From contig JAUJYZ010001579.1 in the NCBI GenBank assembly GCA_033675265.1, positions 62,001-126,000 of the forward strand: a stretch of DNA of 64,000 bases. Reading direction: 5' to 3'. Positions 24,601 through 33,857 of this stretch are shown here, one piece after another; position 1 is the first letter of the stretch; each line of letters begins with the position of its first letter. This DNA comes from Actinostola sp. cb2023 (Eukaryota; Cnidaria; Anthozoa; Actiniaria; Actinostolidae). A program made the translations under genes and the position numbers. Under the pieces are notes generated by a model that worked only from the letters and a program-made list of their open reading frames with translations, did not search any database and was not told the origin of the DNA.

Positions 24601-27600
24601 ACGGCCCCTTTTGCCCCCTAGTGGAAGGGGGAACTCCCATGTGAAAGGGGTGGGGATGATCTTCATTTCTTTTAGAGGTGTAAATTACAGGTGTTGGTAT
24701 CCCTTAGGGTGTTCACGACGAAACGCCAATATTTTCACCATCAAGGTATCATTTTATTCAAATTATTTTAATTATTCAATTATTTATTGTCATATAATTT
24801 ATATATTTTTATATTTTTCTGTATATATTGACATCATATTATAATTATTCTTATTATTGATATTTAAACTTCTAGTATAGTTATGATGTTTTAGAAGTTA
24901 CCCGATTAAAGATTAAAGATAGGGTTGCTCGCGAAGAAATAAAAAAATGGTGGTCTAGACCGATCAGCCAGGAAATCTGTAATATTTCTGGGTTAGAATG
25001 GTATCTTTTAGGGGTCAAATACCGCTTGAGCCACGCCCAGAATGGTCTCCTTTGGGGATTTTTAAAATTGCAATTTTCCGACAATCATCCCCGCCCCTTT
25101 CACCTGCTCAAATATTTTTCTTTGTAGAGAGTTTAACTGGAGCCAACAATATCTGCAAACAGAAACTTGTTATACCACATCTACTACCGCTGGTGTCTGT
25201 AAACAGACTCTTAAGGTATTTGATCCCTTCAGTTCGTTTTTCTTTGTTTTATATTCTGTTTATTCATTTGTTCCTGCCTTCTTTCGTTCTGTTGTTATTT
25301 CTTTTTCGCCTTTTTCTACGCTTAACTTCACGGTTCGTAATTGAAATATGTTTTTGTGTCGTATGCTGCAGATATGGACATAGTGCAAGTTTGCTACCCT
25401 GTGGTCGTGTAGTGGTTATTGGTGGTTTTGGAGAGTGTAATGGTAAACACATGAGGCTACCAGGGATAGATATCTTACAAAAAGTAAGAGGTATGTGTTT
25501 CTCTATAATACTATCGCATTCATCAAAGTACCACAGCCAAACGAGTACCCTTCGTGTTCGTTAAAACGCGCTGAGATCCAAATTTATTATATTTTTGTTC
25601 TGCAATTTATCTTGCAGTGATTGTTCTTAGTATTCCAACTATCTATAATTGCCCTGCGAGTTGGGTGCTCCCTTTCTTTCTATCAGCAAATGGTTAGGCG
25701 TGGCTCGAAAGACCATGTCAAATGGCGGTCCCTTCCCTCTACACTCTTTAACCCAAACTGGAAATGACGTAAACGAACCACTGCTGGCCGTGACCACCCT
25801 CAGTGACTTGCTCAAGCTACTAACACACACTGGCTTACAAACTTCTCTCATGATTGTAAGCCGCGTGGCTGCAAAAAAAATGAGACATTATGAAATGCGC
25901 GGTACAAGAACTGTTACATCGTCAGAAATTTATGAATGAAATGTCGTCAGTAGTAGAGCAGCATTTATTGTTCAACAACAAGTCAAACATAATAATAATA
26001 ACATGTGTTTTGCTGTTCAGATAAATGGCAGTGTAAAGTATCCTTAGCTGATGCAAGTGTAGGTTAGTAAAACCAAAATGTTCCTATGTCTAGTAGTCTC
26101 CCTTGCAGCCGATTTTAGTCTCGTCACGCTACGGGCCCTCCCCACAAACGGCGTTACGTGTGGAGCGAGCGTTGCGTGACGACACTGATCTGTCTAGTTC
26201 ATGTGCATTATTTACAGTAGTGTTGGTAGAGGAGATGTATGCAGCTGCATGAACTATAATACATATTTATTATAACATAGTTCATATTATCGCGCGATCA
26301 AATTCATTAGCGCGAGCGTGCATCCATAACTCGATGGTGCACGCCCGTGCTCCATCAAATGACGTGTGCAAATGTTTTCACCACGCGACGAAGAAACTTT
26401 TTCTCAGCGAGTCTCACTGCAGGGCAAACAAATCAAAGTTAAATACGAAAATGGAGAACAATAATAAAGGTTTTAACTTTCCAAAATTGTATCGGAAAAA
26501 CGTCGTTTGTTTCAGTAAAATATGAACACGTCGTATTAGAGAATTACATTCAATCGCAATTATTCGCTACCCCTCGAGCAACTCTTACACTTCTCTCGTG
26601 CTCTCCAAACTTCCCGCGTGCATCCATAACTCGATACGCACGCTAAGCATGAATCAATTCTTAAATAATCACTGTTTGTGTAGGTTCACTTATGTTCCAT
26701 ACTGCAACACTAATTAAAGACAACTCATTACTGGTGTTTGGCGGAAGATCATCTCCATATAAACCATCACTCACTACCATTATACTATCGTCCAATGATA
26801 ACCCTGCCGCTGATGGATCCAATGGCATTGTGGGTAAGGTGGTTAACACAAACGGCTCTGGACCGTGTCCAAGATGGAGACATACTGCCACAAGAACTGA
26901 TGCCGATGGTAAATATTGGAAATATGACTGATAACGATACTATTTGGTGCATTCCAAATAAATCTGAAATTTGAAATTCTACCAAAGATAATTCCTAAGC
27001 GACATGACGAGCACACAAAACCTTTCTTTCCTCCATCACCTGCTCCCTTCCCTCCTCCTTCCTCCTTCCTCCCTCCTCCCTCCTCCCTCCTCCCTCCTCC
27101 CTCCTCCCTCCTCCCTCCTCCCTCCTCCCTCCTCCCTCCTCCCTCCTCCCTCCCTCCTCCTCCCTCCTCCCTCCTCCCTCCTCCCTCTGGCGAGCGATCT
27201 CAGCGAGCTGTCCACTGTCCACAAGGAACGACATGGAGCTAGTGGAAGTCATACAGCATAAAGGGGTTTTCAATTTGTCTTCTCTCTTTGCGAATCTATT
27301 AATGGCTTGTCTTGCTTTATTCTTAGGAGAAGAAAAGGTTCTGGTGTTTGGTGGAAGAACTTCAACTCAGTTGGCTTTGAATGACTGCTACATGTTAAAC
27401 GTTTCAGAGCTCACATGGGAAAAGGTATTAAAGAGGTTGTAGATGGATGTGAATGTTGTTATGACAGGTCGTGCTGACTGTACTTGCAAACATTATCGAT
27501 CGGTCTTGTGTGGACTTAATATAGTCGGAAAGTCAAACGTTATGTTGATCCACTTGTCTGTTGATATTTGCAGTCGTGGAAATACTATCATTTTTTGTCA

Positions 27601-30127
27601 CCGTGTCCTTCCTTCCTTCCTTCCTTCCTTCCTTCCTTCCTTCCTTCCTTCCTTCCTTCCTTCCTTCCTTCCTTCCTTCCTTCCTTCCTTCCTTCCTTCC
27701 TTCCTTCCTTCCTTCCTTCCTTCCTTCCTTCCTTCCTTCCTTCCTTCCTTCCTTCCTTCCTTCCTTCCTTCCTTCCTTCCTTCCTTCCTTCCTTCCTTCC
27801 TTCCTTCCTTCCTTCCTTCCTTCTTATCTTCCTTCCTTGCTTTCTTCCTTCCATCCTTCCTTCCTTGTTATCTTTCTCCTTATCTTCCTTCCTTTCTTCC
27901 TTCCATCCTTCCTTCCTTCCTATCTTCCTTCTTATCTACCTTCCTTCCATCCTTCCTTCCTTCCTATCTTCCTACTTATCTTCCTTCCTTTCTTTCATCC
28001 TTCCTCCCTTACTATCTTCCTTCCTTACTATCTTCCTTCCTTCTTATTTTCCTTCTTATCTTCCATCCTTCCTCCCTTACTATCTTCTTTCTTATGTTCC
28101 TTCCTTCCTTTCTTCCTTCCTTTCTTCCTTCCTTTCTATCTTCCTTCCTTCCTATCTTCCTACCTTTATATCTTACTACCTTACTACCTTCCTTCCTTCC
28201 TATCCTCCTTCTTTATTTAGTAATAAGTATTATTATTATTAAATTTTATTTCTATTTTTATTATTTTTTATTGTAAAGCGCTATTGGATAAATTTGAAAT
28301 AGCGCAATATAAATTGATTATTATTATTATTATTATTATCTTCCTTCCTTCCTTTCTTCCTTCCATCCTTCCTTCCTTCCTATCTTCCTTCTTATCTTCC
28401 CTCCTTCCTATCTTCCTTCTTATCTTCTATCTTCCTTCCTTCCATCCTTCCTCTCTTACTATCTTCCTTCTTATCTTCCTTCCTTCCTTTCTTCCTTCCT
28501 TACTATCTTCCTTCCTTCCTATCTTCCTACCTTACTATCTTCCTATTTTACTATCTTCCTTTCTTACTATCTTCCTTCCTTCCTATCTTCCTGCCTGCCT
28601 GCCCGCCCGCCTGCCCGCCCGCCCGCTAGCCCTAATTTTTGTTCTTATTATGCCAACGTTTCGAAGGTCGATTTAGAAGGAGAAACGCCCATACCTCGAC
28701 ATTCTCACACAGCTTGTTTGTGGAGAGACAACCACGTTGTACTTGCTGGAGGACTCACAGAAAGCTCTACTGCCACGTCCTTATTACAAGTTATTCATAT
28801 CAAGGTAAAACACCCCACTCCCCTTATTTCTCCCCTTAGGAGGTACATGGAAGTAGTGTTGGTATGATTTGTACTAAGGTAAGAATACCACCCCCTAACC
28901 TCCCCGAGTCCACCCCACTCCCCGTCGAGTTTCTAACTTGATATTTTTCTTCTTCCAAGACTATGACGCTAGAAACGTTAAACGTTATCCCTGCCTTGCT
29001 TCCAAGGTACGTTTAAAATATTGCTGTATGAAATTCAACTTCTCTGTCACATGAAATACAAACTGAGTATTGGTTTCATTGCCTTTGTTCAGATATTCTC
29101 ATACAGCTCACATTATCAACGATCGATTGATTCTTATTGGTGGAGTCAGTCAGGTGTATACAGGCTGTCCGTCGGTGGTTGTTGTCAGTCTGGTCTCCCT
29201 AACCTGGAGTTCGTTCATCTTACCGGTATGCATACACCTTGGGGAGCATACGCTTTTTCTTTTTTCTTTTGGGGGGGGGGGTGGGGGGGGGGGGGGGGGG
29301 GGGGCATCAGTGGTTGATCTGTCTGGTGTCCCTACATCTTTACATCTAACGGTATGCATATGCCTTGGGGGCATACGCCTTGGGTGGGGGGGGGGGGCAT
29401 ACGCCATGGGGGCATACGCCTTGGGGGGGGGGGGCATACGCCATGGGGGGGGGCATACGGGGGGGGGGCATCAGTGGTTGATCTGTCTGGTGTCCCTACA
29501 TCTTTACATCTAACGGTATGCATATGCCTTGGGGGCATACGCCTTGGGTGGGGGGGGGGGGGGCATACGCCATGGGTGTTGGGGGGGGGGCATACGCCAT
29601 GGGTGGGGGGGGGCATACGCCTTGGGGGCATACGCCTTGGGGGGGGGGGGCATACGCGCTGATGGGGGGGGGCATACGCCTTGGGGGGGGGGGGGGACGG
29701 TGGTTGTTGTCAGTCTAGTGTCTGGACTAACATAATTCATCTTTCCGGTATGCATATCCACTCACCTGTCTCCCGAACCACGCGTTTCGTGTAAGTTGAG
29801 TTTGTCAGTTCATTCTCTCCTTTGCTTCGAGGGTTTATCTCCGGGTATTCTGGTTTTCCTCCCTCAGTAAAAGGGGCAGGACACCTCCTCTCCATTCCCC
29901 CCTCCGCTAGTGGCACGCACACGCTGATGATGATTTCTGAATATTTTAAATTCTATTAGGTTTGTCCTGGTGTTACGCCCTTGATGCTTCATAATCACAC
30001 CAGCATAATTCTTGACTCAGAAAACATCATGGTATTTGGTGGAGGCGGTAATTGTTTTTCCTTTGGAACACATTTAAACAGTGAACCTATAGTAATTGAA
30101 CTATCGTCACTAGCTTTGTCTTGTTAA
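10852..30127 (+). CDS. LCMT2: tRNA wybutosine-synthesizing protein 4 (leucine carboxyl methyltransferase 2)
   Basis: SAM-dependent methyltransferase fused to a kelch propeller; in yeast and mammals TYW4 completes wybutosine at position 37 of tRNA-Phe. Twenty phase-consistent exons: 10852-10866, 11301-11425, 14688-14763, 15861-15947, 19493-19601, 20223-20370, 20682-20748, 21301-21332, 21776-21866, 22643-22747, 23292-23388, 25128-25215, 25372-25490, 26021-26062, 26684-26908, 27327-27424, 28667-28804, 28960-29006, 29093-29225, 29960-30127. Predicted 669 aa, the usual family length. Domains: VQSTNDSSI at 6-14; SAM-binding LGAGFD at 76-81; VDYPEV at 102-107; FDEFEEWDLKCIHY at the domain end. Kelch blades from about 347 carry GGFGE, GGRSS, GGRTS, GGLTE, GGVSQ and GGGGNCFSFGTH. 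The five-codon first exon (MHKKR) is the weakest call. Exon 4 has a second sense copy at 17920-18006 and an antisense copy at 16500-16586. Confidence 0.93.
11078..11239. mobile_element. MITE of the CACCT...AAAAACGTTGTCC family, TA target
   Basis: Arms read CACCTAATTTCAAAAACGTT and its complement, flanked by TA on both sides, as expected for Tc1/mariner-type MITEs. It lies in LCMT2 intron 1, 60 bp upstream of exon 2. The terminal sequence is shared with the copies at 15102 and 17161 and, more distantly, with the element at 18575. Confidence 0.7.
11411..13890. repeat. 35-bp minisatellite (about 71 copies) grown from the exon 2 splice donor
   Basis: The unit is GATCCTCRTACACAG followed by GTGTGTAGATAATAGTGAAT (35 bp). 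The first copy overlaps the real end of LCMT2 exon 2: its last bases CCTCATACACAG (ending 11425) and the intron start GTGTGTAG are exactly the repeat text. Copies are nearly identical apart from an A/G dimorphism in CTC(A/G)TAC and one 4-bp insertion near 11711. Antisense open frames of up to 130 codons arise because 3 x 35 bp has no stop on that strand; they look like by-products of the array. Confidence 0.95.
13930..14229. mobile_element. Two adjacent inverted-repeat elements in LCMT2 intron 2
   Basis: Arms at 13931-13969 and 13994-14034 (GTGAGTAGTGGTGGATATTT and complement) form one hairpin. A second inverted pair, TAGTATTTACCAAATCAGTT and complement, spans 14041-14229. Neither has coding content. 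Confidence 0.55.
15102..15286. mobile_element. MITE P1, first copy
   Basis: Palindrome with arms CACCTGTTTTCAAAAACGTT and complement, flanked by TA on both sides (15100-15101 and 15287-15288). It is repeated exactly at 17161-17345, and it is one of the two turning points of the inverted triplication. Confidence 0.8.
15455..15545 (-). mobile_element. Retroposon 3' tail with (TTG)n
   Basis: Read on the minus strand, GGCACAAATAAAGCTG is followed by TTG repeats, a typical 3' end of a non-LTR retrotransposon or dependent SINE. It is present in all three copies of segment A (also near 16935-16990 and 17515-17560). Confidence 0.5.
15861..15947 (+). other. LCMT2: LCMT2 exon 4, first sense copy
   Basis: Eighty-seven bases, phase 0 on both sides, acceptor TTGTAG and donor GTACAG. 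It encodes the SAM-binding LGAGFDTSFFR motif and ends KFYE, which joins directly to VDYPEV of exon 5. An identical exon with the same splice sites lies at 17920-18006. Including both would add 29 in-frame residues and duplicate the SAM motif. Confidence 0.85.
16037..16410. mobile_element. MITE P2 (CACAGG-AGCCCAA family), first copy
   Basis: A 374-bp palindrome starting CACAGGTAGCCCAAGCTGTG and ending with its complement, with a loop near 16215-16235. Two single-base mismatches distinguish the arms and recur identically in the copy at 18096-18469, so both P2 copies have the same orientation. Confidence 0.85.
17920..18006 (+). other. LCMT2: LCMT2 exon 4, second sense copy
   Basis: It appears identical to 15861-15947, with the same acceptor and donor. 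This copy is closer to exon 5 (19493) and followed by the native right flank, so it may be the ancestral one. Either copy gives the same protein. Confidence 0.8.
18096..18469. mobile_element. MITE P2, second copy, with intact 7-bp target duplication
   Basis: The same 374-bp palindrome as 16037-16410. Here both flanks are native: GTTCCAC at 18089-18095 and again at 18470-18476. This defines a 7-bp target duplication for the family. Confidence 0.85.
18575..18833. mobile_element. Foldback element with CTCAAAAAGGTTGTCC ends
   Basis: Inverted arms GTCATTCTCAAAAAGGTTGT and complement, with further matching inside (AATAAAGTCA.GTGATTCAT) and outside (GTAGTTCACTT and AAGTGAACTAC). It is distantly similar to the P1 family. 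It lies in the LCMT2 intron before exon 5. Confidence 0.6.
18942..19191. mobile_element. MITE with GGCTTAGCCTCAAT arms
   Basis: About 250 bp: AATACTCC at the left end and GGAGTATT at the right end, with arms including GACAAAAGACGCGTTTGCTC and GAGGCTAAGCCTGAGC. A diverged relative lies at 63127-63382. Confidence 0.7.
19645..19830. mobile_element. GGCGGATCCAGAGATTTTG element, copy 1
   Basis: It begins GGCGGATCCAGAGATTTTGC, has a shared core TTCAGGTTGGACATTGGTTT, includes a poly-G run and ends with GGGTGGAAT-like complement text. A second copy lies at 20429-20588. The start and end are weakly complementary (GGGGCGGAT and ATCCGTCCC in the second copy), so it is a short non-autonomous element. 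Confidence 0.65.
20429..20588. mobile_element. GGCGGATCCAGAGATTTTG element, copy 2
   Basis: Second copy of the element at 19645-19830, in the next LCMT2 intron. Its ends AGGGGCGGAT and ATCCGTCCCT are inverted complements. Confidence 0.65.
21003..21240 (+). mobile_element. tRNA-derived SINE-like element
   Basis: The head carries a plausible box A (TGATCGAGTGG) and box B (GGTTCAATTCC) about 40 bp apart, as in tRNA-derived SINEs. The body has TTTCTCTGGGTACTCTTG. A related body segment lies at 29800-29880, and a more diverged inverted match at 43309-43355. I could not define the 3' end. Confidence 0.55.
21349..21700. repeat. (AAT)n microsatellite tract
   Basis: About 350 bp of AAT units with AATT, ATAT and short inverted interruptions, in the LCMT2 intron between exons 21301-21332 and 21776-21866. 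Confidence 0.9.
21880..22620. other. Repeat-filled LCMT2 intron (GGGGCATATCCAGG element, poly-C run)
   Basis: An element bounded by GGGGCATATCCAGG (near 22117) and TAGCTACGCCCCTGA (near 22367) contains a poly-C tract at 22219-22252 followed by CA repeats. A small inverted pair TTATTATATAGC and GCTATATAATAA spans about 22407-22514. Confidence 0.5.
22781..22951. mobile_element. Palindromic element with CGTACGAGTGGGAAA arms
   Basis: GAGTCGTTTTCGTACGAGTG and its complement CACTCGTAC...AACGACTC enclose about 120 bp. It starts soon after the LCMT2 exon ending at 22747. Confidence 0.55.
23469..24482. mobile_element. 1-kb nested hairpin element
   Basis: ACAGCTTATTTGACATGTTA at the left end faces TGTCAAATAAGCTGT at the right end. 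Inside are further mirrored blocks (GACGAGTAAAAATATCGC, GCGCGCGCTTTTATATAAAT and a CATGGTTTTCTATGGAATAC pair), so complementarity extends over much of the length. The inner part, 23890-24160, may be a second element inserted in the first. Confidence 0.7.
24641..25103. mobile_element. Element with 20-bp inverted ends before LCMT2 exon 12
   Basis: GTGAAAGGGGTGGGGATGAT at 24641-24660 is complementary, with one mismatch, to 25084-25103. The right end lies 24 bp before the LCMT2 exon at 25128, so the exon's polypyrimidine tract begins almost at the element's edge. Confidence 0.55.
26063..26683. other. LCMT2 intron with small repeats
   Basis: A degraded relative of the palindrome at 41604 lies near 26098-26185 (TTGCAGCCGATTTTAGTC and GCGTTGCGTGACGA). 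The 20-bp text GCGTGCATCCATAACTCGAT occurs at about 26318 and again at about 26617, like short direct terminal repeats around 280 bp. Nothing coding was found. Confidence 0.4.
27048..27187. repeat. (CCTCCCT)n polypyrimidine tract
   Basis: About 140 bp of 7-bp CCTCCCT units on the plus strand, in the LCMT2 intron after the exon ending at 26908. Confidence 0.9.
27606..28622. repeat. (CTTC)n polypyrimidine array, about 1 kb
   Basis: A pure TTCC run at about 27606-27822 grades into TTCC/TATC variants interrupted by a 130-bp AT-rich patch (28215-28340). It ends in CCTGCCTGCCCGCCC. Stop-free frames of over 200 codons are by-products. It fills the intron before LCMT2 exon 17 and ends 45 bp before that exon. 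Confidence 0.95.
29262..29700. repeat. G-rich array (GGGGGCATACGCC) in the last LCMT2 intron
   Basis: Runs of 7-25 G are separated by CATACGCC(T/A)TGG. Two blocks inside it (about 29304-29360 and 29468-29526) and one after it (about 29697-29752) are copies of the end of exon 19 with its GTATGCATA donor. The tract has strong G-quadruplex potential on the plus strand. Confidence 0.9.
29775..29935 (+). mobile_element. SINE-like fragment
   Basis: It shares the order GAGTTTGTCAGTT, CATTCTCTCCTTTGCTTC and GGGTATTCTGGTTTTCCTCC with the body of the element at 21003-21240. The tRNA-like head is missing, so this is a 5'-truncated copy. Confidence 0.5.
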
Positions 30128-30214
30128 TAATTGATATAATATAATTTGTGCTTTATTTTAATGAGAGTGAAAATGATGATATAATAAAATCGAAAAAAGA
30201 TAAAAACGACATTT

Positions 30215-31200
30215 ATTATCCCCGCCAACATCTAAAATAGTCTTTTCACCAGAGAGAGGGTAGAGGGTGTCTACAGGCTATGCTCGTATCAGCCAAAACA
30301 TCTAAAATAATTATTTCACCAAAGAGAGGGTAGAGGGTGTCTACAGGCTTTGCTAGTATCAGCCAAAACATCTAAAATAGTATTTTCACCAAAGAGAGGG
30401 TAGAGGGTGTCTACAGGCTTTGCTCGTATCAGCCAAAACATCTAAAATAGTCTTTTCACCAAAGAGAGGGTAGAGGGTGTCTACAGGCTTTGCTCGTATC
30501 AGCCAAAACATCTAAAATAGTCTTTTCACCAGAGAGAGGGTAGAGGGTGTCTACAGGCTTTGCTCGTATCAGCCCAAAACATCTAAAATAGTCTTTTCAC
30601 CAAAGAGAGGGTAGAGGGTGTCTACAGGCTTTGCTCGTATCAGCCCAAAACATCTAAAATAGTCTTTTCACCAGAGAGAGGGTAGAGGGTGTCTACAGGC
30701 TTTGCTCGTATCAGCCAAAACATCTAAAATAGTCTTTTCACCAAAGAGAGGGTAGAGGGTGTCTACAGGCTTTGCTCGTATCAGCCAAAACATCTAAAAT
30801 AGTCTTTTCACCAAAGAGAGGGTAGAGGATGTCTACAGGCTTTGCTCGTATCAGCCAAAACATCTAATATAGTCTTTTCACCAAAGAGAGGGTAGAGGGT
30901 GTCTACAGGCTTTGCTCGTATCAGCCAAAACATCTAAAATAGTCTTTTCACCAGAGAGAGGGTAGAGAGGGTGTCTACAGGCTTTGCTCGTATCAGCCAA
31001 AACATCTAAAATAGTCTTTTCACCAAAGAGAGGGTAGAGGGTGTCTACAGGCTTTGCTCGTATCAGCCAAAACATCTAAAATAGTCTTTTCACCAAAGAG
31101 AGGGTAGAGGATGTCTACAGGCTTTGCTCGTATCAGCCAAAACATCTAAAATAGTCTTTTCACCAAAGAGAGGGTAGAGGGTGTCTACAGGCTTTGCTTG
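30215..31200. repeat. 70-bp minisatellite downstream of LCMT2 (about 14 copies)
   Basis: The unit contains AACATCTAAAATAGTCTTTT, CACCAAAGAGAGGGTAGAGG and TGTCTACAGGCTTTGCTCGT. Copies differ by single bases (CAGAGAG/CAAAGAG, GGGTGTC/GGATGTC) and occasional insertions. It begins about 90 bp after the LCMT2 stop, possibly within the 3' UTR. Confidence 0.95.
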
Positions 31201-31540
31201 TGAAAGCATAATACTGTTAGTAGGGGAAACTCTACGTAGTTGCTTGGTACGGATCTTTATTACTTCTTATTTACTTCTGCTCTGCTTCTCTCTTCTGTTC
31301 TTATGTTACAAGCAGTGACTTAAATAATGATAAATTGGAGAGAATGATTGATTGACATTTACTGTCAATTACTGTCAGAACCAATATTCTAGAGGTTCAC
31401 ATCATTGGTTATCTAGAAGTTGACGTTGCAACTAACTCTAGTAATGAAGCAAACATAACCTAAAAGTAGTAGTTCTGTCAAAAGAAGGTCTATCGTTTAG
31501 ATCACCCAAGTATATAAAACTATACGGTGGCCCGTTAGGG

Positions 31541-32094
31541 CCCATGCTCGAGGATCCAGCGGTTTTTCTCCGCGCTCCGAAGTCACCGGCCGAAACAACC
31601 CGCTGGATAAATTACCTGCTATTACGAGTTCTGTGGCGTGATACGAATCTTGATTTTGATTGGCCATCTTTTTGAGGGTAAAAAAGAGGGCCAATCAAAA
31701 CTCGACCATAATTTTCAAAGATAGCGTCCATGTTGACGGATGTTTTAAAGAAATGCATTTGCGTGATGCGATCGATCACGTACTCTAGTTTTTCCCCGGG
31801 ATCGATTTCCTAAAGCCAGAACAGTTCATGGACCTTCATGGTTCTCGAAGCGTTTAATACGCACCACGAGTACGGAATACAGAGTTTTCAGCGTATATAT
31901 CATTATGGACAATCTGGACTTCAGTTATCACTTCATTTTTGACATTTCTTTAGGGTCTGAAATGCGAGCTATACTAAATCCGCTTGAGAGCGTATCACGC
32001 CCCAGAACTCGTACTAGTAGGTAATTTATCCAGCGGGTTGTTTCGGCCGGTGACTTCGGAGCGCGGACAAAAACCGCTGGATCCTCGAGCATGG
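31541..32094. mobile_element. Element with about 100-bp inverted ends
   Basis: CCATGCTCGAGGATCCAGCG at the left mirrors CGCTGGATCCTCGAGCATGG at the right. The match continues through GAAGTCACCGGCCGAAACAA, GGATAAATTACCT and the GCGTGATACG blocks. The inner 300 bp has no gene. Confidence 0.75.
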
Positions 32095-32405
32095 TTAGGG
32101 CCATCACACACCATTTTTTGAAATGCACTGATGCTACTTTTTTGCTACTTTTTTGTCACTTTTTGCTACTTTTTTGTCACTTTTTTTCTACTTTTTTGTC
32201 ACTTTTTTTCTACTTTTTGTCACTTTTTTGCTACTTTTTGTCACTTTTTTGTCACTTTTTTGCTACTTTTTGTCACTTTATGCTACTTGGTCACGTGACA
32301 GTAGATCATGTGATTACTTCAGAGTAACCATGGCGGAGCACGATGTAAATGAGGTAAGTCAATTTATGTCTTGTTTTGCTCAATTATTGGCTGGAAAATA
32401 GCGTA

Positions 32406-33510
32406 ATATTTGGTGCTGTTTACTCGTTTTTAACGCGCGCATTTCACTTTCTATTAGAAACGATGTTGAAACGACTAGTTATATATATAAGTTCTCGTTT
32501 GCATGCCCCAGCATGTCTTAAAAAGAGTAGCGATGTAGCCCCGGGGTGCCATTAAAGCTTATAATAGCGCACTATAAAAGGGGAGCTACCTAGGGTAAGT
32601 TCGTTGGATCTGTCAATCAAATCAACCGAGACGTCACAGAGAGAGGATATCAAGAACTACAAGCTTTATAAATCAACTCAAATGAACAAGAAACTGTGGA
32701 AATAAATACTACAACGCACATGGATAATTTTTGTTGTACAATTCACTATTACTTTTCACTTTGGTAAAATAAATTATGGTACTTTGAACTGGAACCGTAA
32801 GCCGTTTTGAAGTCGCACGGCTCTAGTATTCTGCTTTTCGTTTCTTTCGTAGGTTATCCTAAAATTTACCCGCCAAGACATGGAAATGCCACTTGCGAAT
32901 TAAATATACTCAAAGCATATGTTTCGAAACCTTACCGGCCTTTACCATAAAAGTACAGAGATGTACAAATGCTCCACACATTTACCTCGTAACAAGACGC
33001 CTTCGCGGCGAACGACGTCGTTCGTCTTGTTATGGTACGAACGTAACTTGTGTAATGAAAACAATGCTCTTGTCGTTTTATTTAGAAATGACCGAACATA
33101 GTTTTATGCTTGGAAATGCTTATTACAGGCAAAGAGGATTTCGCTTCAGTAATTTGTAGGCCTGGATAAGAAATACTGATGTTGATTGTTGTGATACATG
33201 GCGTGCGAAATTCAAAACATTCTTCGGTACGCGTGGCGCGACTGAAAATCGTATAGATAACTACCGAATACGAAAAATATTGACACGTCCGTCTATTTTA
33301 ACTGTTTTAGACGTAAATTGACAATTTCTTCATTGACTTTGCTGTTGAAATGTAACTTTATTAAGAAAATTATTTCACCCCGTTGTTCAGCAATGTTCAA
33401 CCGCATTGTCCGCCATATTCAAACTCATTATCATTCAAAAAATTGAGGGCGGAGCGATGCCCTTTTATAGTGCGCCCTCGTGTTTAAAAACGAGTAAACT
33501 ACCAAATATT
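32406..33510. repeat. Inner inverted repeat pairs
   Basis: AATATTTGGTGCTGTTTACTCG (22 bases; key parts AATATTTGGT and GTTTACTCGTTTTTAA) at about 32406-32434 is mirrored at 33481-33510. GCGCACTATAAAAGGG near 32567 is mirrored at about 33459-33475. No gene is visible between them; CCATATTCAAACTC and similar AT-rich text fills the space. Confidence 0.45.
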
Positions 33511-33517
33511 ACAAGGA

Positions 33518-33841
33518 ATTGCCCTATACCACTATGACGTAACGGCTTATTTATGAGGGGGACAGAATCGTGAAGAACAATAGAAATTTGAACTAAATCT
33601 GCTCTGCTGAGGTTCGCTTGATTTCAAATTGACTAGTTTCCAGATATTATGTTCATCGATACTTTTCCCACAATATTTACTGTGTTTGGTGACTTTTATC
33701 GCTTTCAGACCGTCTGTAAAATACATTTATTTGAGAAATCCTTTGTGTTGTTGCTGTTTTGTCCCCCTCTAGCGACCATGATCCTTAGCGTTTAAACAAT
33801 AGATTGTTTTGATTTGACGTCATAGTGGTATAGGGCAATTG
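33518..33841. mobile_element. MITE with ATTGCCCTATACCACTATGA ends
   Basis: The 23-bp ends (ATTGCCCTATACCACTATGA plus CGT) are perfect inverted complements. The interior is about 280 bp and non-coding. Confidence 0.8.
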
Positions 33842-33857
33842 ATAAATTATTATTATA

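Noticed and set aside
25372..25483. Alternative donor AAA/GTAAGA for LCMT2 exon 13
   Set aside because: It would end in phase 0, but the next exon (26021) needs phase 1; the donor at 25490/25491 fits and gives a continuous protein.
27443..28676. LPSF-repeat frames of over 200 codons
   Set aside because: They are translations of the CTTC array in all three frames, inside an LCMT2 intron.
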